64,000 nucleotides of DNA from Holophagaceae bacterium (GCA_016710635.1 JADJVL010000001.1:124001-188000), one strand, 5' to 3'; positions 1 through 8,733 are shown, numbered from the stretch's first letter. The notes: a model not told the origin generated them from the letters alone. Made by a program: numbers and translations.

Positions 1-820
1 TGTCCAGATTGGCGGCGGAGGCGTTCGCATCCACCGCCTCCTCGACCCGGCCCAGGGCCTGGAGGGCGCGTCCCAGCGCCGCGTAGGCGCCGGGATGCTC
101 CGGGTGGGCGTAGAGCACGCGCTCGGCGGCATCGAAGGCCTCCGCCGGGGCGCCCGCCGCCAGGAACAGCTCGGCGAGGGCGAGGTGGGCGCGGGCGTTC
201 TGGGGCGCGAGCCGCAGGGCCAGCCGGTAGGCCGCTTCAGCTTCCGGCAGAAGGCCGCGGCGGAGCTGCAGTCCCCCCAGGGCGATCCAGGCTTCGGGCT
301 CGGCGCCGGCGTGTTTGGCGAGCAGCTCGGCGGCTTCTTCGGGCTTGCCTTCCGCCATGAGGAGACCCGCCAGATCCAGGGCGGCGGAGCCACGGCCGGG
401 GGCCAGCTCCAGGGACCGGGCGAGATGGATCCGGGCTTCCGCGTCCATGCCCAGCCCGCGCAGGGCCTTGCCGAGGTTGCCGTGGAGGTCCGCGCCATCG
501 GGCTCGATGGCGAGGGCCTTGCGCCACATCTCCGCCGCCGCCGGCAGGTCGCCCTGGCAGGCCTTAACGGTGCCGAGGTTGTTCCAGCAACCCGCATCCG
601 CGGGATCCAGCTCCGTGGCCTTCCGGGCGAAGGCCTCCGCGGCGTCGAAGGCGCCCTTCTCGATGGCGAGGACCGCGAGCTGGCCATGGACGTCGGCCCG
701 ATCGGGCTCCTGCTCCAGAACCTTGCGGTAGGCCGCTTCCGCCTCGGCGGACCGGCCGGCGCGGTGCAGGCGCAGCGCTTCCTCGTGGAGCTCGGTGGGG
801 GTCGTGGATTCTGAAGCCAT
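1..820 (-). CDS. Tetratricopeptide-repeat protein, C-terminal part cut off by the window edge
   Basis: The gene reads leftwards off the window; 273 codons are visible without a stop. The ATG at 818-820 is preceded by AGGAGA at good spacing. The translation begins MASESTTPTELHEEALRLHR and is a run of about seven 34-residue TPR units with the usual small/aromatic pattern, for example NNLGTVKACQGDLPAAAEMW and YAALGRALQALGRVEEAV. TPR arrays are protein-interaction scaffolds. In this family they often precede a catalytic domain such as a glycosyl- or sulfotransferase, but any such domain would lie outside the window. No signal peptide is visible. It is divergent from the next gene, and the 197-base gap between them holds no other gene. 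Confidence 0.85.
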   Translation of the reverse strand, partial: MASESTTPTELHEEALRLHRAGRSAEAEAAYRKVLEQEPDRADVHGQLAVLAIEKGAFDAAEAFARKATELDPADAGCWNNLGTVKACQGDLPAAAEMWRKALAIEPDGADLHGNLGKALRGLGMDAEARIHLARSLELAPGRGSAALDLAGLLMAEGKPEEAAELLAKHAGAEPEAWIALGGLQLRRGLLPEAEAAYRLALRLAPQNARAHLALAELFLAAGAPAEAFDAAERVLYAHPEHPGAYAALGRALQALGRVEEAVDANASAANLD

Positions 821-1017
821 CGCGTCTCCTGCCGGTCTGGGCCGAACCCTTGATGTTACCAGCCGGATCCGCCCAGGTCGCGTCCGGGTTGCGGGAGTCC
901 GGGGACCCGCGCGCCCCGGGTCCGTCCGGCCTTTTTAGCTTGGGACCAAAGGGATTTGATGCTCTTCTGGTGGGCCGCTCAGCGTTTGCAGGACGCCGGG
1001 CCAACGGAGGAAATGCC

Positions 1018-2520
1018 ATGGCCCGCTTGAACAAGACCTGGAAGGTTGAAGACGGTGGCGCGGCCCTGGCCGGGGAGCTCCATCGCATCCTGGAGATCAG
1101 CCACCGGCAAGCCAAGGGGCTCATTGATTCGGGTTGCGTGAAGATCAACGGCAAGGATCCCTCCGGCCACGGCCAGCGGCTGGTCCTCGGCGACGAGATC
1201 GCCGTGGGCTTCGATCCCGGGACCCGCTACCAGACCCTGCCCCCGGCCCGGGTGCTGGAGGGCGAGCCCTTCAAGGTGCTCTGGGAAGATGCCGACTTGG
1301 TCTTCGTGGACAAGCCCGCGGGCCTGCTCACCGTCCCCGCCGAGAAGGGCAACGAGCCCAGCCTGGCGGACGCCCTGGTGGACCACTACCGGCGCCGCGG
1401 CTTCAAGCGCGCCCAGATCTTCATCGTCCACCGCCTGGACCGCTGGACCAGCGGCGTGCTCATCTTCGCCAAGACCCCCGAAGCCCTGCGCGGCCTGAAG
1501 GACCTCTTCGAGGCGCACAAGCTGCAGCGGGTCTACCACGCCATCCTGGTGGGGGAACTGCCGGAGAACAGCGGCAGTCTTTTCAGCAAGCTCATCGAGC
1601 ACCAGAAGACCCTGAAGGTGAAGGTCACCAAGGGCCAGAAGGGCGCCAAGCACGCCATCACCCACTACCGCGTTCTGGAGCGTCTCCCCGGGCACACGGT
1701 CGTGGAAGTGAAGCTGGAGACCGGGCGGCGCAACCAGATCCGCGTCCAGTTCGCCGACAAGGGCTTCCCCCTCCTCGGCGACCAGGTCTACGGCGAGACC
1801 AGCGAGCTCATCGACCGGCAGGCCCTCCACGCCGAGCTGCTGGGCCTGCGGCACCCCATCACCGAAGCCCAGGTCACCGTCAGCGCCAAGCTGCCCGCGG
1901 ATTTCGAGGCGGCTCTCAAGGTTCTTCGCAACACCCGCCGGGTCGTGCGCGCCGAGGAAGGCGTGCAGGGCGAAGAGGGCATCTTCAAACCCAAGATCAC
2001 CAAGGAGCACAAGGCCGAGCGCGTCAGCCGGGCCCGCATCCACACCAAGACCGCCCCCAGGGCGGACGGCGACCGGCCCAGGCGGGACAGCTTCCGCGAC
2101 GGTGCCCCGGAACGGAGGCCCCGCACCGAAGCCCGCGGACCGCGCACCGAATCGAAGGGTCCTCGAACCGAAACCCGCGGTGCCCGTCCGGAGTCCCGAG
2201 GGCCTCGAACCGAAACCCGCGGTCCTCGTCCTGAATCAAAGGGACCCCGCACCGAAACCCGTGGAGCCCGTCCCGAGTCCCGAGGGCCGCGTGCGGAATC
2301 CCGCGGACCCCGCCCCGAATCGAAGGGGCCTCGCGCTGAATCCCGCGGCCCGCGTCTCGAATCGAAAGGACCCCGCACCGAATCCCGGGGAGCCCGTCCC
2401 GAGTCCAGGGCACCGCGCCGGGAGGACCGGCCCGGAGGCCCGCCTCGTTCCGCGAAACCAGGAGCCGGCCCGAAGCGCGCCTTCGGCGCTGCGGCCAAAC
2501 CCCGCAAGCCCCGCGGCTGA
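1018..2520 (+). CDS. RluA-family 23S rRNA pseudouridine synthase with S4 domain and repetitive basic tail
   Basis: 500 aa. Converts uridine to pseudouridine in rRNA. Residues about 18-60 form an S4 RNA-binding domain (LEISHRQAKGLIDSGCVKIN). The catalytic motif HRLDRWTSG (around residues 139-147) carries the RluA Asp, and GRRNQIRVQFADKGFPLLGD is the later conserved block. ATG 1018 is chosen because AACGGAGG lies just upstream and the S4 domain follows directly; longer in-frame starts lack a ribosome-binding site. After residue about 340 the protein departs from the family: residues 367-471 are 15 heptads of the form G(P/A)RxE(S/T)(R/K), then a Gly/Pro/Lys-rich end. The tail is strongly charged and probably disordered. 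Substrate position in rRNA cannot be told. Confidence 0.9.
   Translation: MARLNKTWKVEDGGAALAGELHRILEISHRQAKGLIDSGCVKINGKDPSGHGQRLVLGDEIAVGFDPGTRYQTLPPARVLEGEPFKVLWEDADLVFVDKPAGLLTVPAEKGNEPSLADALVDHYRRRGFKRAQIFIVHRLDRWTSGVLIFAKTPEALRGLKDLFEAHKLQRVYHAILVGELPENSGSLFSKLIEHQKTLKVKVTKGQKGAKHAITHYRVLERLPGHTVVEVKLETGRRNQIRVQFADKGFPLLGDQVYGETSELIDRQALHAELLGLRHPITEAQVTVSAKLPADFEAALKVLRNTRRVVRAEEGVQGEEGIFKPKITKEHKAERVSRARIHTKTAPRADGDRPRRDSFRDGAPERRPRTEARGPRTESKGPRTETRGARPESRGPRTETRGPRPESKGPRTETRGARPESRGPRAESRGPRPESKGPRAESRGPRLESKGPRTESRGARPESRAPRREDRPGGPPRSAKPGAGPKRAFGAAAKPRKPRG
2116..2430 (+). repeat. 15 tandem 21-bp units coding heptapeptide G(P/A)RxE(S/T)(R/K)
   Basis: Exactly 315 bp = 15 x 21 bp inside the pseudouridine synthase gene. 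Units read RPRTEAR, GPRTESK, GPRTETR, GARPESR, GPRTETR, GPRPESK, GPRTETR, GARPESR, GPRAESR, GPRPESK, GPRAESR, GPRLESK, GPRTESR, GARPESR, APRREDR. Longer blocks such as GPRTETR-GARPESR recur, which suggests growth by duplication of multi-unit blocks. Copy number could vary between strains. Confidence 0.95.
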
Positions 2521-2532
2521 CGAGACCCGCCC

Positions 2533-3291
2533 ATGCCCTTCGCGAATCCTCCGCTCCAAGGCCGCATCGCCTTCGTCTCCGGCTCCACCCGGGGCATCGG
2601 CCGGGCCATCGCTCTTGAACTCGCCGCCTGGGGCGCCGATGTGGCGGTCCATGGCATGAAATCGGCGGAAGCCGCCGAGGCCGTCGCCGCGGAGATCCGG
2701 ACCGCCGGGCGGCGCGCCATCACCGTCCTGGCGGACGTGCGGGACCGGGCCGCCATGAACGCCGCCGCCGACCGGGTGAAGGCCGAGCTGGGGGTGGTGG
2801 ACATCCTGGTGAACAACGTGGGCACAAGGCAGGATGGCCCCTTCATCCTCATGGGCGATGACAAGTGGGAGGAGGTCATGAACGTGAACCTCCGCGGCAC
2901 CGTGTACACCACCCGGGCCTTCGTCCGCGGCATGATGGCGGCCAGATGGGGCCGCGTCGTCAACATCGTGAGCCCCTCCGGCATCATCGGCATGGCGGGC
3001 CAGACCAACTACGCCGCCTCCAAGGGCGCTGTCATCGCCCTCACCAAGAGCCTCGCACGGGAGATCGCCCCTTTCGGCGTGCTGGTGAACGCCGTGAATC
3101 CCGGCATCATCCACACGGAACTGACCTCCGACCTGGACGCCGAGCGGGTGCGGCAGCTGCTGGCGCCGACGATCCTCCAGCGCGTCGGCGAGCCCGAAGA
3201 GGTGGCGCGGGTGGTGGCCTTTCTGAGCAGCGACTGGGCCAGCTACATGAGCGGCCAGGTGATCAACGTGGACGGCGGGCTCTGCCCCTAG
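2533..3291 (+). CDS. SDR-family oxidoreductase (FabG-like)
   Basis: 252 aa, the normal length of a classical short-chain dehydrogenase. The NAD(P) loop GSTRGIG is at residues 17-23, NNVG at 94-97, and the catalytic set is Ser147/149, Tyr160 and Lys164 in YAASK. The C-terminus SGQVINVDGGLCP is the usual family ending. It resembles 3-oxoacyl-ACP reductases, but the substrate cannot be assigned. It starts 12 bp after the pseudouridine synthase. A short palindrome (CCTGCGGTCGCAGG) just after the stop and a 150-bp gap separate it from the coupled cluster downstream, so membership of that cluster is open. Confidence 0.88.
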   Translation: MPFANPPLQGRIAFVSGSTRGIGRAIALELAAWGADVAVHGMKSAEAAEAVAAEIRTAGRRAITVLADVRDRAAMNAAADRVKAELGVVDILVNNVGTRQDGPFILMGDDKWEEVMNVNLRGTVYTTRAFVRGMMAARWGRVVNIVSPSGIIGMAGQTNYAASKGAVIALTKSLAREIAPFGVLVNAVNPGIIHTELTSDLDAERVRQLLAPTILQRVGEPEEVARVVAFLSSDWASYMSGQVINVDGGLCP

Positions 3292-3441
3292 GCCCTGCGG
3301 TCGCAGGCCCCTCTCCCGGGCCGGTCCGGCGGGCGGCCTGGTGTATCCTCCTTCAACACCCGCCCACGACCGCATTCACCGCTCCAGGGCCTGACCACCG
3401 CTGAGCGTCCGCCGGATCTTCCCCTGAGCCACCCACTCCCG

Positions 3442-4374
3442 ATGCGCACCGTCGTTCCAGAGCCAGGCCGCCCCGAAGGCCCGGGCGAGGCTTCCATCCG
3501 GACCTTCTGGACCCGGCAGCCCATGGATCCCCTGGACTTCGTCAGGACCTTCGGCGCCGTCGTGGAGACCACGGGACGGGCAAACGTCGATCCCATGGAC
3601 TACGCCCACCACGAAGCCCCGGCGGGTTGCGCCCGCGGCAAGATCTCCACCTTCGCCTTCGATGCAGAGGGCTGGAAGGCCGCCTGCTACCAGTTCGGCG
3701 ATGCCCGGCACCACGCCCTGCTGGTGGGCTGCACCAATGGGACCGCCGCCGCCGCCGCGCGCTGCGCCGAACTCACCGGCCGGCGGGAGATCGCCCTCCA
3801 GGTCTCCCTTCCCGGGGGCATCGGCATCCAGGTGAGCGCCGTGGTGGACGGCGATGCCGGCGACGACCAGGGTGCCCGGGTCCTGCAGAACTGGATCGGC
3901 ATCCCTCTCACGGTGCGCGCCGCCGATCTCGGCGATGGCCGCCGCTACGCCCTCTGCGCCGGCCCCCTGAACGACTACCTGGTGGCGGACCTGCCCCCGG
4001 GCGAGGATCCTGCCGCCTTCACCGTGCCGGACGCCATGGCCCTCGCCGACCGCTTCGGGCTCACCGCCGAGCCCCTGCGCTCCCGGGTGGCCGTCCTCCA
4101 AAGCGCTGCGCCCGGACCACCCCGGGCCCGCTTCTTCACCTGCGGCGAACGCGAACACCCCTCCGCGCCCCTGACCGGCCTCGCGGTGGTGGCCCTCGCC
4201 GCACGCCGCCTCGGCTGGCGGGAGCTGGCGGCGACGGACCGGCTGCACACCGCCGCGGGGCCGCTGCCCTTCCCCGAGGTCGCGGACCGGCTCGACGGCC
4301 GGGTGGACGTGGCGTTCCCCGCCCTTCTCGTGCACCTGGGTCCCTACGGCGCGGATCCGGAGTCCCGCCCATGA
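3442..4374 (+). CDS. DapF/PhzF-fold isomerase-like protein lacking the second catalytic cysteine
   Basis: 310 aa, tentative assignment by reading the two pseudo-symmetric halves. Half one has GCTNGTAAAAARC (Cys97 in CTNG), which aligns with the CGNGxRC motif of diaminopimelate epimerase, followed by the expected strand ITALQV-like segment (REIALQV). Half two has GPLNDYLVADLP and then EREHPSAPLTG (238-246) where DapF has ACGTGA, so the second catalytic Cys is absent; PhzF proteins also lack it. Function could be a non-racemising isomerase or a non-catalytic partner. The start is uncertain: no clear ribosome-binding site precedes 3442, and ATG codons at 3523 and 3595 are alternatives. It is the first gene of a run with ATGA stop/start overlaps. 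Confidence 0.5.
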   Translation: MRTVVPEPGRPEGPGEASIRTFWTRQPMDPLDFVRTFGAVVETTGRANVDPMDYAHHEAPAGCARGKISTFAFDAEGWKAACYQFGDARHHALLVGCTNGTAAAAARCAELTGRREIALQVSLPGGIGIQVSAVVDGDAGDDQGARVLQNWIGIPLTVRAADLGDGRRYALCAGPLNDYLVADLPPGEDPAAFTVPDAMALADRFGLTAEPLRSRVAVLQSAAPGPPRARFFTCGEREHPSAPLTGLAVVALAARRLGWRELAATDRLHTAAGPLPFPEVADRLDGRVDVAFPALLVHLGPYGADPESRP

Positions 4375-5783
4375 GCCGCGACCCTCACCAGCTCCTCCGC
4401 CTCGCCCTGGCGGGCGCCGGGGACATCGAAGAGTGGCGCCTCGGCGACCCCGCCCTCGCGGCGGCCAAGGGCTTTCCCCGCGCCTACCCGGCGGGCCTGA
4501 TCGACGACTGGGGCATCGTCTTCCTGGACCTCGTGGTGGAGGAAGGCACCGGCGACCTCGTCTGCCATGAAGTCAACGGGCCCAACGCCGTCGGTTCCGA
4601 TGCGCTGACCGGAGAGAGCCGTGGACGGTCCCGCAACGAAGCGCGCCAGACGCTCCAGCGCCTCCGGGAGATGGGACTGCTCGCCCCCGACGGAAGCCTG
4701 GCCGGGGAACCGGTCGTCACCCTGCACGCCCATCAGCACTGGAAGGCCTTCCGCACCGGCGGGGAATTCTTCCCCCGGGTGGCGGCGTACCAGGAAGCGC
4801 TTGAAACGCTGATTCCAGGTTCCGCTCCGGAGCTGCGGGGGGCCCACGAAGCCCTGGGCGATGAAACATTGTCGGTGGTCTTCGGCGACGTGCCCCAGGT
4901 GGCCGCGCACCTGCACCTCGACGAGGCCGCGGGGTGCTTCACCTACCGGGGCCGTCCGGTGGCTTTCATCGGCAATCCGAACCTCGCGACAGAGCTCGCC
5001 CGCGCCGGCCGGCTGCCCATGCGCACCGGCGGCCTGCCCGTCGCCGCGCGTCGCGTCTTCCACGCCTGGCGCCTTCTGGACACGGTCCGGGACAAGGGCG
5101 TTCAGCAGGACCTGCTCCTGGGGACGGGGATGCGGCCCTTGAAGTATTTTGAAGCCGACACCCGCGAAGAGGCCCTGCGGCTGACCCGCGAACTGCTCGC
5201 CCGGGGGCCGGTGGTGCTGAAGCCCAACGCCGCCAGTGGGGGCGCCGGGGTGCACGCGGTGGTGGCCGGGATGACAGACGGGGACATCGCCGCCCGCATC
5301 GACGCCGTGCTGAAAGACTGCGTGACGAAGTACGGGACGAACGCCGACGCCACGGCCCTGCCCATCCGGGGCTTCGAGTTCGTGCGGTCGACGGGCTATC
5401 CCCTGGCCGGCGGCGGACACCTCTGGGACCTCCGCATCGCGGTGCTCTTCGAACCCGGCAAGGCCGAAGCCTTTCCCATCTCCATGCGCCTCTCGCCAGC
5501 CCCCTTCGAGCCTGGCGGCTTCCACCTCGACCGGGACCAGTGGATCTCCAATGTCAGTGGCCGTCAGGTCACGCTTCTGAAATCCGGCATGGACGACGAG
5601 GCCCTCGCCGCCGTGGGCCTGACGCCGGCCCGGCTGGAGGAGGCCATGGAGGGCTGCGTGACATGGACCCTCAAGGCCTGGGACGCCGCGGCCCGGGGCG
5701 GCGGACCCGGCGGTTCGGTGTTCGAGGACGCCGCCGAGGTGGAGGATCCCGCCTTCTATCCGCGGGAGGCGTTCCGGGGATGA
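4371..5783 (+). CDS. ATP-grasp-type ligase, 470 aa
   Basis: ATG 4371 overlaps the upstream stop (ATGA), implying translational coupling. The nucleotide-binding part shows VVLKPNAASGGAGVH (Lys284 plus the Gly-rich loop 289-294), and a later WDLRIAVLF block fits the metal-binding strand of ATP-grasp enzymes. The first about 230 residues (including GDVPQVAAHLHLDEA and GRPVAFIGNPN) look like the pre-ATP-grasp and lid regions seen in peptide ligases. Such enzymes make amide bonds through an acyl-phosphate. No substrate can be read. Together with the second ATP-grasp (7909-8733) it suggests two successive ligations in one pathway. The protein family beyond the ATP-grasp fold is not recognised. Confidence 0.7.
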   Translation: MSRDPHQLLRLALAGAGDIEEWRLGDPALAAAKGFPRAYPAGLIDDWGIVFLDLVVEEGTGDLVCHEVNGPNAVGSDALTGESRGRSRNEARQTLQRLREMGLLAPDGSLAGEPVVTLHAHQHWKAFRTGGEFFPRVAAYQEALETLIPGSAPELRGAHEALGDETLSVVFGDVPQVAAHLHLDEAAGCFTYRGRPVAFIGNPNLATELARAGRLPMRTGGLPVAARRVFHAWRLLDTVRDKGVQQDLLLGTGMRPLKYFEADTREEALRLTRELLARGPVVLKPNAASGGAGVHAVVAGMTDGDIAARIDAVLKDCVTKYGTNADATALPIRGFEFVRSTGYPLAGGGHLWDLRIAVLFEPGKAEAFPISMRLSPAPFEPGGFHLDRDQWISNVSGRQVTLLKSGMDDEALAAVGLTPARLEEAMEGCVTWTLKAWDAAARGGGPGGSVFEDAAEVEDPAFYPREAFRG

Positions 5784-6436
5784 GCCGGCCTGGGGAAGCT
5801 CCCATGGACAAGCGGGTTCCGACACGCTTCCCCGTCCTGCGGGAACTCGCGGACCGCTGGAGCCCCCGCAGCTTTCTCGACCGCGCCCCAGACCCGCGCC
5901 AGCTCTGCAGCATCTTCGAGGCTGCGCGCCTCGCGCCCTCCGCCCACAACACCCAGCCAAGCCGCTTTCTCGTCGCCCGCAAAGGCGTCGGCGACGGGCA
6001 TGCGCGCCTCAGCGCCTGCCTCAGCGAAGCCAACCAGGTCTGGGCCCCGGGGGCGCCGGTGCTGGTCCTGGCGTCGGTCATGCGGGAGCGCCTCAGCCAG
6101 GTGACCGGCGCCATGGTGCCCTACCCCCACGCCATGCACGACCTTGGCCTCGCCGTGATGTCCGCCATCGTGCAGGCCCAGTCCATGGGCCTGCACTGCC
6201 ATCCCATCGCCGGCTTCGAGCCCGACCTGGCCCGGGCCGCGTTCCGCGTGCCGGACCTCTTCGAGCCGGGCCTCATCCTGGCGATCGGCTACGCCGGACC
6301 CGCGGACGCGCTGCCGGAGGAGCTGCAGCTCAAGGAGCGTGGGAGCCGCACCCGCCGCGTGCTGGAGGAGGTCCTGTTCGAAGGCGACTGGGGCCTTCCC
6401 TCGCCGCTGCTCGCCGCCCCAGGGAGCCCGCCATGA
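5780..6436 (+). CDS. Nitroreductase-family FMN oxidoreductase
   Basis: 218 aa, coupled to both neighbours by ATGA overlaps (5780-5783 and 6433-6436). The FMN-binding hallmark RWSPRSF is at residues 26-32, followed by RLAPSAHNTQPSRF (50-63), and the C-terminal phosphate-binding region is ERGSRTRRVLEEVLF. Family members reduce nitro groups or quinones or, in biosynthetic loci, oxidise azolines and form dehydro-amino acids. Its place between an ATP-grasp ligase and a peptide-hydroxylase-like gene makes a tailoring role likely (inference). An internal ATG at 5804 is a second possible start. Confidence 0.88.
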   Translation: MSRPGEAPMDKRVPTRFPVLRELADRWSPRSFLDRAPDPRQLCSIFEAARLAPSAHNTQPSRFLVARKGVGDGHARLSACLSEANQVWAPGAPVLVLASVMRERLSQVTGAMVPYPHAMHDLGLAVMSAIVQAQSMGLHCHPIAGFEPDLARAAFRVPDLFEPGLILAIGYAGPADALPEELQLKERGSRTRRVLEEVLFEGDWGLPSPLLAAPGSPP

Positions 6437-7900
6437 GCCTGGACGCCGCCCACCTGCTCTGGGAGGACCGGGACGCGTTCCGCGCCCCCTGGCGCACCGC
6501 TACCCGGAATCTGGAGGCGCTCGGCCAGGACCTTGAGGACGAGGCCTCTCTTGACGGGCGTGCGTGCGACTTCCTCCGGGCCCGTGCCCGGATCGCCGAG
6601 GCGGACCCGGACCTTCGCGAAGGGGTCTGGGAAGGTCCCCTCGGCTATGCCTGGACCTTGCGCGCGCGGCGGCTGCTGGAGGCCTTCCGGTCCCCGGAGC
6701 CAAGGGGCGGCGATCCGTCCGGCCCCCGGCAGTGCCTCGTCGCCCACTTCGACCGCTTCCAGGCCTTCCCCCCTGGGGCTCGCCATCCGCGGCGGTCGGG
6801 ACCTGATGGTGGACCGCCCCGTGGCCGTGGCCTCGCCCTTCGCGATCCCGGGGACGCGCTTGTCCATCGAGACCCTCGGCACCGCTGGGACCTTCACCCT
6901 CCATGGCGTCGCCAAGGGCCGCCTGCGGGTGGAGGAACAGGGCGGCGTGGTCCAGGAGTTCTCCATCGCACACGCCTTGGGCGCCGGCCGGATCCAAGCT
7001 GGAGGTCTCGCCCTCAATGCCTGTCCGGTGGCCCGGCACGCCGGCTTCGAACTGCCGCTCCACCCCCACGCCTTCGCCATTCCGGACCTCGCCATGGCTG
7101 AGCCGGTGGTGCGGGCGGGCCTGGCCTACCAGCGGCGGCAGGTGCCCCTCGTGGAGGCCACCCTCGCCAACCTCCACCGCTTCGCCCCTCCGGCCTTCGC
7201 GGCCTTCCGGGACGTGATCCAGCTCGCCGGGCTCAAGCCCCGGGATTGGGGCGGCTACGACGACTACTCCCATGCGGACCTGCCGGGCTCCCTCTGGGCC
7301 AGCGCGGTCCCCCATCCCCTCGAGTTGGGCGACCACTTCGTCCACGAACTCCAGCACAATCGCCTGCAGATGATCGAGGAGCGCGGGCCCCTCTTCGAGG
7401 GCCGGGGCGGCGAGGAGCCACGCTGCTACTCCCCCTGGCGGGACGAGTTGCGCGGTCTCTACGGAATCTTCCACGGCGTTTTCGTCTGGCTCGGCGTCCA
7501 CCGCTACTGGCGGGGCGCCTTCGCGCGGCTGGACGAAGGTACCGCTGGGGGTCCCGCCGAGGCGCCGGAGCGCGCCTACATCCTGGACCGCCTCCTCCGC
7601 ATCCCGGTCCAGCTCGACCTGGCCCTCGCCGTGCTGGACCGCTTCGCGAGGCTCACGCCCCTGGGCCGCGCCCTCCTCGACCAGTACCACCGGGACGTGG
7701 CCGCCATCCACGCCGAGCGGCACCGGGATCTGCCCACGGATGCCCCCGCCTTCATGATCACCTCCGATGGCGCCTGCATCCCCCAAGGGGCCCGGGGCAC
7801 CGGGGGCCACCTGACCGTGAGCGGCGCGCTCCGCGAGCACCTCTCCCGCCACGACCTTGCCGGGCAGTGCGCGGGCCTCCTGGCAGACCTTCCGACTTGA
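6433..7900 (+). CDS. HExxH-motif peptide beta-hydroxylase-like protein, interrupted by a one-base frameshift
   Basis: Read from ATG 6433 (overlapping the previous stop) the frame ends at 7101, but homology-like sequence switches to the +1 frame near 6770 and continues to 7900. Removing one C from a C6 run (6768-6773) restores a single 488-aa protein. HELQH (7343-7357, about residue 304) is followed by RGPLFEG and a YSPWRDELRGLYGIFHGVF block, the pattern of the HExxH domain of 2-oxoglutarate-type peptide beta-hydroxylases found beside ribosomal peptide (RiPP) pathways. These enzymes hydroxylate side chains of peptides. The rest of the protein is intact, so either a sequencing indel or a recent mutation is likely. 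No precursor peptide is obvious nearby. Confidence 0.72.
6768..6773 (+). other. C6 homopolymer at the apparent frameshift
   Basis: The frame upstream reads FDRFQAFPPG; dropping one C gives FDRFQAFPLGLAIRGG and continues into the conserved domain. A six-C run is a typical site of indel error or of slippage. Confidence 0.7.
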
Positions 7901-7908
7901 GGCCGACC

Positions 7909-8733
7909 ATGGGACGCCGCATCGCCATCCTGGTCCACGAGGACACCCCGCCTGAAGATTTGAGCCGCTACGCGGTCTCCAGGCTGGTGCCCACTTGGCA
8001 AGCCGATGGCCACGAGGTGTTCCCCCTCTTCGGCGTAAGGGAGCAAGTGCCGGCGGACCTGGTGTTCGTACATGTGGACCTGTCCGTGGTGCCCGACGAA
8101 TACCTGGCGTTCGCCGCCCGCTACCCCACCTCCGTCAACGGGGCCGTCAAGGACATCCGGAAGTCCACCTTCAGCCCGCACCTGCTGGGCCCGGAAGACC
8201 CCTGGCCCGGCCCCGTGATGGTGAAGTCGGACCGCAACCACGGCGGCCTGCCCGAAGCGGTGCACGGCATCGCCCGCCTCGACGGGAGGGGCATCGAACC
8301 CGCTTTCCGGACCCAGAACGCCTACCGGATCTTCTCGAACCTTCGCGAGGTCCCGGCGGAATTCTTCGCGAGCCCGGACTACGTGGTCCAGCGCTTCATG
8401 CCCGAAATGGAGGACGACCGCTTCCACGTGCGCACCTACCAGTTCCTCGGCGAGTGGAGCCTCTGCACCCGCATGGCCTCGGAGCACCCGGTGGTGAGCG
8501 CCGAGAACATGGTCGCCAAGGGACCGGCCCGGGTGCATCCGGAGATCGAGGAGCTGCGGCGGCGGCTCCACTTCGACTACGGCAAGTTCGACTACGTGGT
8601 GCACGACGGTGCCGTGGTGCCCCTGGACCTCAATAAGACCACCGGCGGGCGCCGGGTGGACCGGGCCCCCACGCCCCAGCTCGCGGCCTCGCGCCAGGAG
8701 CGGGCCCGGGCGCTCTACGGCTTCTTCCGCTGA
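7909..8733 (+). CDS. ATP-grasp domain protein, 274 aa
   Basis: Starts 8 bp after the HExxH gene. The N-terminal Rossmann-like lobe begins RRIAILVHEDTPP, then come GPVMVKSDRNHGG (nucleotide-binding Lys), YVVQRFMPEMEDD (adenine-side strand) and the C-terminal metal-binding motif VVPLDLNKTTGGRR with the Asp/Asn pair of ATP-grasp enzymes. It resembles small RimK-like amino-acid ligases in layout, but no specific family is recognised. It is last in the coupled run and is followed by a strong hairpin, so it probably closes the operon. Confidence 0.75.
   Translation: MGRRIAILVHEDTPPEDLSRYAVSRLVPTWQADGHEVFPLFGVREQVPADLVFVHVDLSVVPDEYLAFAARYPTSVNGAVKDIRKSTFSPHLLGPEDPWPGPVMVKSDRNHGGLPEAVHGIARLDGRGIEPAFRTQNAYRIFSNLREVPAEFFASPDYVVQRFMPEMEDDRFHVRTYQFLGEWSLCTRMASEHPVVSAENMVAKGPARVHPEIEELRRRLHFDYGKFDYVVHDGAVVPLDLNKTTGGRRVDRAPTPQLAASRQERARALYGFFR

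Noticed and set aside
850..1017. N-terminal extension of the pseudouridine synthase
   Set aside because: The extension lacks family similarity; ATG 1018 has a clear GGAGG.
3341..3394. GTG-start 17-codon peptide as a possible precursor for the HExxH/ATP-grasp locus
   Set aside because: No ribosome-binding site, no leader/core layout, and overlaps the likely promoter region.
7099..7101. The stop at 7101 as the true end of the HExxH gene
   Set aside because: The frame after about 6775 is Arg/Pro-rich junk, while the next frame carries the conserved domain up to 7900.
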